A DNA stretch of 17,518 bases. Source: an uncultured Flavobacteriales bacterium (GTDB lineage Bacteria; Bacteroidota; Bacteroidia; Flavobacteriales; BACL11). The position numbers were made by a program, and so were the translations under genes. The notes beneath the pieces were generated by a model, which saw nothing but the letters and a program-made list of their open reading frames with translations, had not been told where the DNA came from and ran no database searches. Positions 1-6,600 of the stretch are shown here, in pieces; the stretch's first letter is position 1; every line of letters starts with the position of its first letter. The DNA is taken from positions 1-17,518 of the forward strand of contig CAJXFN010000010.1 in the NCBI GenBank assembly GCA_913052655.1, read 5' to 3'.

Positions 1-644
1 TAATTATAGCACCATCAATTTTAGCAGCAGATTTCGGAAATCTACAAAGAGATTGCGAATTAGTAAATAATAGTAAAGCAGATTGGTTTCACCTAGACAT
101 TATGGATGGTGTATTTGTTCCTAATATTTCTTATGGAATGCCAGTAACAAAAGCTATAAATAAAATAGCTAAAAAAACACTTGATGTTCACCTAATGATT
201 GTAGAGCCTGATAGATATATAGAAACATTTAAGAATTTAGGAGCTGATATTTTAACCGTTCATTATGAAGCTTGTAATCATCTGCATAGAACTCTTCAAA
301 ATATAAAAGCAAATGGAATGAAAGCTGGAGTTGCTGTTAACCCACATACTTCTATTAGTTTACTAAAAGATATTTTGTTAGATGTTGACTTAGTATTAAT
401 CATGTCTGTAAATCCAGGTTTTGGAGGACAATCATTTATTGAAAATACATATAACAAGATTGAAACTCTTAAAAAAATGAGAACAGAAAGTGGATCAAAT
501 TTCATTATAGAGGTTGATGGAGGAGTACAGATCAATAACGCTCCCAAACTAATTAAATGCGGGGCAGATGCCTTGGTAGCGGGGAGTTTTGTATTTAAAT
601 CTGATGACCCTATAAAAACAATAGCTGATTTAAAAAATTGCTAA
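1..644 (+). CDS. rpe: Ribulose-phosphate 3-epimerase, 5' end outside window
   Basis: Interconverts D-ribulose 5-phosphate and D-xylulose 5-phosphate in the cytosolic pentose phosphate pathway. The frame is open from the first complete codon at position 3, and its first residues IIAPSILAADFGNL are the conserved N-terminus of the family, so only a few residues are missing. A start at the ATG at 102 would delete the first strand and active-site residues and is wrong. Family hallmarks of this (beta/alpha)8 enzyme follow: HLDIMDGVFVPN (metal-binding His and Asp), DVHLMI (His), MSVNPGFGGQSF (phosphate and substrate loop) and EVDGGV (catalytic Asp). About 213 residues are visible against a usual 215-225. 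The stop codon TAA at 642-644 overlaps the stop of the convergent gene at 641. No terminator is visible between the two. Confidence 0.96.
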   Translation, partial: IIAPSILAADFGNLQRDCELVNNSKADWFHLDIMDGVFVPNISYGMPVTKAINKIAKKTLDVHLMIVEPDRYIETFKNLGADILTVHYEACNHLHRTLQNIKANGMKAGVAVNPHTSISLLKDILLDVDLVLIMSVNPGFGGQSFIENTYNKIETLKKMRTESGSNFIIEVDGGVQINNAPKLIKCGADALVAGSFVFKSDDPIKTIADLKNC

Positions 645-1840
645 TTTCCATTTAAATAATCTCTTAAATACTCAAACTCTGATGTTAAATCTCTATTTTT
701 ACAAATAATAGCCCTACTTATTATATTATCTTTATCTTCTCCTATTAGATTTGGTAATATTTTATCAATAAACTCTTTGCCAAAATCTTCAGAAGAATCT
801 TTAGGTAATTCACAAGGTAAATTATCGACCGCCATTACCGCTACTACCCCATCCTTTAAATAGTCATCTTCATTTTCTGAAAAAGGATTATATCCATAAA
901 TAGGACTTTCTATTGTTGAAGATCTTATAGTTGAAGCAACTGGGCCATCGATATCACAAGATATATCTGCAACTACTTTAATATTAAAATCCTCTGATCT
1001 AACATCCTCTCTTGTATAAAGATAAGGAGATCCACTTGAGTAAAAATGACCTGATATAAACAAATCAGTAACTCTAGCATATTTCATAAAAGTAGATTTA
1101 TATTTTTCGGGATTTGCGTAGAAATCATATTTTTCAGAATTTCCTCCATCTATCCTCACATTATAATCCATTGTATCAATTCTACAAAAAACTGCTTCAT
1201 CAAATTCTCTATTTAAGAAATCATATTTTGAAACCTGTTTAATTTTAGAAAAATTTAAAATTTCAAGAACTCCATTTGCAACTCGTCCATTTCCAGTAAT
1301 TAAAATCTTTTCTTTTTTCAATTTTAGTTTCAACAATTCAGATTCAACCTCTCCTCTCCCATCACATAATTTTGCAGCCTTTAAGTTATATTGCCCTGAT
1401 TTTAACCCATAAGTTAAAAGTCCATTATATGCACCTACAATACCCGCATACCTTCCAAATCCTAACAATCGTTTATTATTAATATCTTTTAGAAGTTCAT
1501 AATCTACCATCTGTATGTTAAGGTTCACCATTTTTTGCAACAACTTTCTATTATAAGGCTGCTTCTTAATTGTATGAGAAAAGAAAAAATACATTTTAGA
1601 TGAGATAAGTAAACTATTTGGCACTTCTTTTACTCCTAATAGAACATCACATTCAGAAAGATCTTCAACAATTTTAACACCTTCCTTTTTATATAATTCA
1701 TCTGAAAAACAACGAATATTACTAGATTGCACAAACAGATCTATAGTTGTGTTTTCTATAATCCATTTACATTGACTTGGAGTAAAAACTACTCTTTTAT
1801 CAGGAGGAAACTTTTCTTCTCTTAATATTCCAATTTTCAT
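641..1840 (-). CDS. Saccharopine/alanine dehydrogenase-family NAD(P)-dependent oxidoreductase
   Basis: A 399-residue cytosolic protein resembling the lysine-ketoglutarate reductase/saccharopine dehydrogenase branch of the alanine dehydrogenase/transhydrogenase fold. The N-terminus IGILREEKFPPDKRVVFTP (3-21) matches the family's IG-RxE---ERR-PLTP pattern. GVKEVP (69-74) and H89 lie where these enzymes place substrate-binding Lys and His. ITGNGRVANG (181-190) is a Rossmann dinucleotide loop of type GxGxxAxG. ADISCDIDGPVAST (291-304) and AVDNLPCELPKDSSEDFG (337-354) closely recall the C-terminal signature of LKR domains. The natural reaction is therefore probably reductive condensation or oxidation of an amino acid/2-oxoacid pair, but lysine specificity is inference; alanine dehydrogenase is less likely. 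The ATG is at 1838-1840, 19 bp downstream of a TAnnTTTG element. The gene is divergent from ssrA and convergent with rpe. Confidence 0.8.
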   Translation of the reverse strand: MKIGILREEKFPPDKRVVFTPSQCKWIIENTTIDLFVQSSNIRCFSDELYKKEGVKIVEDLSECDVLLGVKEVPNSLLISSKMYFFFSHTIKKQPYNRKLLQKMVNLNIQMVDYELLKDINNKRLLGFGRYAGIVGAYNGLLTYGLKSGQYNLKAAKLCDGRGEVESELLKLKLKKEKILITGNGRVANGVLEILNFSKIKQVSKYDFLNREFDEAVFCRIDTMDYNVRIDGGNSEKYDFYANPEKYKSTFMKYARVTDLFISGHFYSSGSPYLYTREDVRSEDFNIKVVADISCDIDGPVASTIRSSTIESPIYGYNPFSENEDDYLKDGVVAVMAVDNLPCELPKDSSEDFGKEFIDKILPNLIGEDKDNIISRAIICKNRDLTSEFEYLRDYLNGN

Positions 1841-1858
1841 CTTTATTTCAAATTTTTA

Positions 1859-1866
1859 CAAAAATA
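1859..1866 (-). promoter_or_regulatory. Bacteroidota-type -7 element for the dehydrogenase gene
   Basis: On the minus strand this reads TATTTTTG, an exact match to the Bacteroidota consensus TAnnTTTG, 18 bp upstream of the ATG at 1840. A TTTG lies upstream at 1882-1885, but the 15-bp spacer is shorter than the usual 19 or so. The -33 element is therefore weakly supported. The motif is expected often in A+T-rich DNA; its position is what supports the call. Confidence 0.5.
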
Positions 1867-1898
1867 ATTATTAGATCTTAACAAACTAAATTATTTCT

Positions 1899-1906
1899 TA
1901 TTTTTG
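1899..1906 (+). promoter_or_regulatory. Bacteroidota-type -7 element for ssrA
   Basis: TATTTTTG matches TAnnTTTG exactly and lies 20 bp before the mature tmRNA 5' end at 1927. Transcription would start near 1913, leaving a leader of roughly 14 nt to be removed by RNase P. No clear TTG-type -33 element is seen upstream. It sits back-to-back with the opposing element at 1859-1866, so one small region probably serves both genes. Confidence 0.5.
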
Positions 1907-1926
1907 CGAAAGATCTTTAACATATT

Positions 1927-2295
1927 GGGACTGACTTGGATTTGACTGCAAGATGCGTTGAATTGTAAGCATGTCGAGCATTGTTTTTTGGCTCGTAAAT
2001 ATCAAAATTCAACTTTTTTAATTGGCGAAAATAATTACGCTTTAGCTGCCTAATTGATATAATTACGTATGCTTTTGTCTCTGTCTAAGGATCTCCTGAT
2101 TCCTTATACTAAGGAGGCATCATTAAGTTCAGGATAATTAATCTATTTCTTCTATAGATTAGTGAAAAGTTATGAAGATAAGAATTAGGAGTGGTTGCTT
2201 TTTCCCGACCTTTTTTCGAAAAATAAAATTAGATAAACATGTAGAAATCTTTTTAACTCCTTGTTAGGACGTGGGTTCGAAACCCACCAGTTCCA
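1927..2295 (+). ncRNA. ssrA: Transfer-messenger RNA (tmRNA), one-piece
   Basis: Rescues ribosomes stalled on broken mRNAs and tags the nascent peptide for proteolysis, working with SmpB. The 5' end GGGACTG (1927-1933) pairs with CAGTTCC (2288-2294) as a 7-bp acceptor stem. It has a G-U at the third pair, the identity element for alanyl-tRNA synthetase, and the discriminator A is at 2295. The T arm is complete: stem GTGGG (2271-2275) with CCCAC (2283-2287), loop TTCGAAA. The conserved 5' stretch GACTGACTTGGATTTGAC follows the acceptor strand. The tag frame at 2024-2053 encodes GENNYALAA. The 3' CCA is not encoded, since CT follows the discriminator, so it must be added afterwards. The length of 369 nt is normal. 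Pseudoknots were not folded by hand. Confidence 0.97.
2024..2053 (+). other. tmRNA proteolysis-tag reading frame (GENNYALAA, stop)
   Basis: Within ssrA the codons GGC GAA AAT AAT TAC GCT read G-E-N-N-Y-A, followed by TTA GCT GCC TAA for L-A-A and stop. The resume codon is GGC at 2024. The A added from the charged tmRNA precedes the tag. The ending ALAA is the usual protease recognition tail, and GENNYALAA is of the form seen in Flavobacteriia. Confidence 0.95.
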
Positions 2296-2302
2296 CTGTA
2301 AA

Positions 2303-2341
2303 AAACCCTTGTAATCTAGTGATTGCAGGGGTTTATTTTTT
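2303..2341. terminator. Bidirectional intrinsic terminator shared by ssrA and the convergent gene
   Basis: A 14-bp stem pairs 2303-2316 (AAACCCTTGTAATC) with 2321-2334 (GATTGCAGGGGTTT) around the loop TAGT. Pairing is complete if two G-U wobbles are allowed in the plus-strand RNA. It is followed on the + strand by ATTTTTT and preceded by a run of six A (2300-2305), which becomes a U run on the minus-strand transcript. It starts 7 bp after the tmRNA and ends 7 bp before the stop codon of the minus-strand gene at 2349. It can therefore end transcription in both directions. On the minus strand the two wobbles become A-C mismatches, so it may be weaker there. Confidence 0.85.
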
Positions 2342-2348
2342 AGTAGAC

Positions 2349-2840
2349 TCAAAATCCTAGTAGTTTACAATCTATTTTTTTTCCGTCTTCTTTCCAACAT
2401 TCAATATTCTGATAATTATCTGGATCTTCATCAATTGGATTGTTAAATGCATGCATCGCTAATTGTCCATTTGGATAAAAATATTTTTCATATTCCTCTT
2501 GTCCTGTATCTGGATTAAACATTCTTTCCCTAAGTAATATATGATCTTTATTGTAGTATGAGAATATTCCATATTCTACACCATTTTTGTAAAATCCTTT
2601 TCTGTAACCTCCTTCATCATAGTACCAAACACTCAAACCGTTTCTTCTACCATCTATAAAAGTACATTCTTCTTGTATCTTATCATTATTCCATAATTCA
2701 CAATTAATACAGTTCAATAATTCACCTTGAAAATATATCCCATTTCCTGTTGCTATAAAGTCTTCTTCTTCAATATTAATTTTTTTTTGTCCAAACCCAA
2801 TCAAAGGGACACATAGTAAGATAAGTATTAATTTTTTCAT
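2349..2840 (-). CDS. Secreted MORN-variant (YwqK-like) repeat protein
   Basis: A 163-residue protein with a classic Bacteroidota signal peptide: MKK, a hydrophobic core, and likely cleavage after GFGQ (residue 18). C10 is not in a lipobox, so it is probably not a lipoprotein. The body carries MORN-variant strands with aromatic and Gly residues, for example RRNGLSVWYYDEGG (65-78), YRKGFYKNGVEYGIFSYYN (79-97) and EKYFYPNGQLAMHAF (118-132). These are typical of proteins annotated as YwqK-family antitoxin or MORN-repeat variants. That antitoxin label rests on a Bacillus example and should not be read as function here. Mature cysteines include a C44-x-x-C47 pair. It is the last gene of the minus-strand run, 38 bp after the coiled-coil gene and just before the shared terminator. 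Its role is unknown; a periplasmic or surface location is inferred. Confidence 0.75.
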   Translation of the reverse strand: MKKLILILLCVPLIGFGQKKINIEEEDFIATGNGIYFQGELLNCINCELWNNDKIQEECTFIDGRRNGLSVWYYDEGGYRKGFYKNGVEYGIFSYYNKDHILLRERMFNPDTGQEEYEKYFYPNGQLAMHAFNNPIDEDPDNYQNIECWKEDGKKIDCKLLGF

Positions 2841-2878
2841 TTTAATTTATTGTTGATTTTTTGAAAATACCATTGACA

Positions 2879-3583
2879 CTAATCAAAAGGTTCGAAATCT
2901 AATATATTTTTATCGTTTTCAGTAACATGTCTGATATTATTTATAATTTCATAATATATTGATCCCGTGTACTCACTATAACTAAGTGACAAACTAAGAA
3001 GATAATAACTACCTTTTTTTAGATATTCTGGTTGAATGTCAAAATTCTCAGATCCCGCCCAATCAATAGAGTAATTTTTGTATGATCCATCTTGATAACT
3101 AAACCTCATAAAATAATATGGAACATCATCATCACTATAACTATAGGATTTTAGTTTTGCTATCATTTCAACGCCGCAAGAAGTAACACCACCACGAGCA
3201 TCGTCAACTGAACTTATAACACTTCTTAAAGAGTCAATTTTATTATATAAGTCTTCTTCTTTACCTCTAAAGTCAATCTCTTGATCAACTATTTCATAAT
3301 TCATACTATCAATGACTTTTTCAATTTCAAATTTTAAATTAGAATTAATTAATAATAATTCTTTTACATCTCTTTTGAAGCTTTCAGAATCTTTTTTTAG
3401 ACTATCATTTTCTGAAATTTTTAATGAAAGTTCATTTTTATAACTATCAATTTCTGATATTTTAATTGAAATTTCATTTTTAAGACTATCTACAATTTCA
3501 TTCAATCTAAGTATTTGTTTTTTCTTACTCTGTCCTAAAGAAAGAAAAGGAACAATACATATTAGTATCATTATTTTTTTCAT
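2879..3583 (-). CDS. Exported coiled-coil protein of unknown function
   Basis: I do not recognise a named family for this 234-residue protein. It opens with a signal peptide (MKKIMILICIVPFLSLGQ, probable cleavage after Q18). A long charged helix follows, about residues 22-125, rich in Leu/Ile, Lys, Glu and Ser with heptad spacing; it contains two adjacent 14-residue repeats, 32-45 and 46-59, and the start of a third. The C-terminal part (130-234) is rich in Tyr and Ser, looks like a small beta domain (for example YYFMRFSYQDGSYKNYSIDW) and has one Cys at 136. The layout of a coiled-coil stalk plus C-terminal domain suggests a periplasmic or envelope-attached oligomer. It lies between the large T9SS cargo gene and the MORN-variant gene on the same strand. 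A functional link to either is only inferred from position. Confidence 0.7.
   Translation of the reverse strand: MKKIMILICIVPFLSLGQSKKKQILRLNEIVDSLKNEISIKISEIDSYKNELSLKISENDSLKKDSESFKRDVKELLLINSNLKFEIEKVIDSMNYEIVDQEIDFRGKEEDLYNKIDSLRSVISSVDDARGGVTSCGVEMIAKLKSYSYSDDDVPYYFMRFSYQDGSYKNYSIDWAGSENFDIQPEYLKKGSYYLLSLSLSYSEYTGSIYYEIINNIRHVTENDKNILDFEPFD
3407..3490 (-). repeat. Imperfect 42-bp tandem repeat inside the coiled-coil gene
   Basis: Two adjacent 42-bp units (3449-3490 and 3407-3448) encode DSLKNEISIKISEI and DSYKNELSLKISEN, each exactly two heptads. A third, decayed unit beginning DSLKKDSES follows below 3407. The units are also similar at the DNA level (GATAGT.. TAAAAATGAA.. TTTCA), which suggests a fairly recent in-frame duplication lengthening the stalk. 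Confidence 0.7.
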
Positions 3584-3659
3584 ATTTTTTTTAAAAAAAT
3601 TAATATTTTTTTTCAGTAGAGTAACTTAAGAAAAACTTAATGTAAGTAAATAGATCTAA

Positions 3660-6600
3660 CTATTCAAACAAAATCTTTCTTTCTACTGTACCATCTTTAT
3701 ATATAAATATCAACAAAGTATTCTTTCTAAAAGGAACCTCCCTGCCTAAAATATCAACAATTTTATCTATTTCTGAAAAATTTATTTGCTCGTAAATAGA
3801 GGTTGCAGCAAAATCTACATACATAAAGGATGTGTCCGAAACACAACCAATTGCGTCAGTTACTATAAAATAGTAGATCCCATTAATCAAAGGAGTGAAT
3901 TGCAATACTCCCCCATTACTTGTGGAGGAACTTAACAAACCATTGGGACCATAAATATCGTAAGTATAAGGTGAAACACCATTTAATGCAGAGGCATCAA
4001 TATCTGTGCCATTTAAACTTAAACTAGATGATAAATCAGAGACTGACAGATAGGTAATTACTATGCTATCACAAATATATCCATTCGTTAGTATATCAGT
4101 ATAAATTCCATCTGTATTGTATACATTATTTCCTACAACAATACTATCACCTAAGCAAATATCTACATTATTACTAACATTATGAGTTGGATAAACAGTA
4201 AGAATAGTATTAACAATACTATCACAACCATAAGAGTTTGTTAAAATATCTGTATATGATCCCTGTTGACTATAAACATTATTGTTTATTGTATAAGTTT
4301 GTCCGTTACAAATATTTTGTAAATTAGTCTGAACTGAACTCTGAGTTACATTAATTTGATGAGTAACAATACTATCACATCCTGAAACTGAAATGAATGT
4401 ATCTTGTATTATAACAGGAGTTGTATAATACTGACCAGAAATTAAAACACTATCTCCCAAACATATTGAATAATTCTGTTGGCTACTTAAAATCGGATAA
4501 ACAGTTAGATTTGTATTAATAATACTATCGCATGTACCATTTGATAAAGTGTCTGAATATTGCCCTGTTAGAGTGTAAATACTACTACCAACACTATAAT
4601 AACTTCCCGAGCAAATACTTACATTGTTAGTAGATGCTGTAGTATTACCAACTGTTAAATCTGTAATAATAATACTATCACATCCATTAATACTACTAAA
4701 TACATCTGTATATAATCCCGTACTATTGTAAGTATTGTTTCCTACAGTTATACTTCCTCCATTACATAAATCTATATTCTGAGTAGAAATATAATCCTCT
4801 AGAATAATTGCTTCCACTGGTATTAAATTAGTGTTACAAGATTCTTTCTCAATTTCCCAATCATAAAAGAAATAATAATATCCAGCAGATGCATTGGTAC
4901 CGGTAATTGAAATTATATTTGAAATATTATATGGAAATTGAGCACCAGTAGAGTTTCTGAACATGTCATTATTGTTGCCATTAATACCTAGTTGCAAATC
5001 ATTTTGTACGGGTAAATCAAAATTTAAATATAATCTATAGCCATTATTAATTGATGAGGGAATAAATACGTTTGTATCCTTCAAAATCGTACCACTACTA
5101 TTTCTCAACTCAATTGTTCTATTACCATCAGAATAAGCATACACTAATACAGAAACTAATTTAGAAGGTGTATAATTATCAAAAATTAAATGTCTATTCC
5201 CCTGGTATGCACCTCCAGCACCAAAAGTATTATCTGATGGACCTCCAAATATATTAGCAAAATTCATTTCAGCTTGTGCATAGTAGGTAGTAGAATTATT
5301 TAAAACTGGAGTTGTAAAGATAGGTCCTGAGAATAATAAATTTTGTCCTAAAGGATCAGAGTACCACTTGACATTATTATTAGATGAATTAGATTGTAAT
5401 ATTAATGAAGAACTTCCACATGCTGAATCTGGAATTAAACTTAAATTCAAATCCATTATATTTACATAATCTATAAGACTATAAATATTTGTTCCATATT
5501 GGTTAGTTGTTGTTAAGCTTACAGAATAAATTCCTCCAGTCTGATATGTGTGACTAGGATTTTGTAAATTAGATGTATTTCCATCACCAAAATCCCAAAA
5601 CCAACTTGTTGGCCCATTTGAAGATAAATCTGTAAAATTAATAGTTCCACTACAACTCATTGTATCAGAAGCTTCAAACAACGTTACAGGTGGTGCACTT
5701 GGATAAGTACAAGTCCAATCCATTTCAAAACCTTGACCATTAACACCTGCGTCCGCATGTAATAATATAGTAATAGCTCCTCCAGATGATGATATTGTTC
5801 CAGGTGAGTTATTACAAAACTGCCCTAATGACGGAGAATTGATAGAATTACCATCAAAAATTTCTACATAATCATAAATACAATTGGTACTGTTTTCTAA
5901 ATCAAATGTAAGGAAATCTATTGTTACTTGACTAGCTCCAATTGGAGATATTGTTACCCAACTATCATTATTATCGAAATAATTACCATTTGGTCCACCA
6001 ACATCATATAATGTACCACTACATGCTGTTTGAGTAGAATTACCAGTAACCATTGTAATAATACACGGATTATTTGCATTAATATCAATCAATGATTGAG
6101 AAATAATACTATCAACACCAAGTGGACCTGTTGCAATTAAACTTACAGTATATGTTCCAAAACTTGTATATGTGTGAGATGGATTAGTAGAAGTACTTGT
6201 ATTCCCATCACCAAAGTCCCAGTAATATGAGTTAGAAAAGAACGAAGTATTAGTAAAATCTACTGTAGCTGGTACATTACAAAAAATTGAATCAGATGCA
6301 AAGAAGTCTGCTGAAGGTGGAGAAGTTATTTGTAAATCAATGCTCCATAGACCTCTTCCATATGTTGCTGCGATTAATTTATTAGACTGATATTGTATTT
6401 CCAATTCTGAAACTATGACATTAGGCAATGTTAAATTGTTAAAATTTGACCAATCGGAAGAGTTATTATCTCTAATAAAAACTCCTAAATCTGTACCAAT
6501 ATATAAAGTTTCAGAATTACTATTTTCATCTAAAACAATAGTATTTACTGGTATATTTGGAAGTGTTCCAGAATAATTTGTCCAACTATTTCCACCATCT

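Noticed and set aside
296..547. Open frame on the minus strand inside rpe
   Set aside because: Overlaps a clearly recognised rpe frame; the translation has no recognisable features.
2262..2295. tRNA-like T arm and acceptor, considered as a separate tRNA gene
   Set aside because: It pairs with the 5' segment at 1927-1933 and belongs to the tmRNA; no anticodon arm fits.
2349..2840. MORN-variant (YwqK-like) gene as half of a toxin-antitoxin pair
   Set aside because: The product has a signal peptide, and its neighbour is a coiled-coil exported protein rather than a toxin; the antitoxin label of this family is not evidence here.
3626..3640. Inverted repeat TTAAG-AAAAA-CTTAA between the T9SS cargo and the coiled-coil gene, considered as a terminator
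   Set aside because: Five A+T-rich pairs and no U run; likely chance in this base composition.
4041..4784. Recurring ACTATCACA-like strings at regular spacing, considered as a CRISPR or direct-repeat array
   Set aside because: They are the codons of the conserved CDSI motif in tandem protein repeats, with coding spacers and uneven sequence identity.
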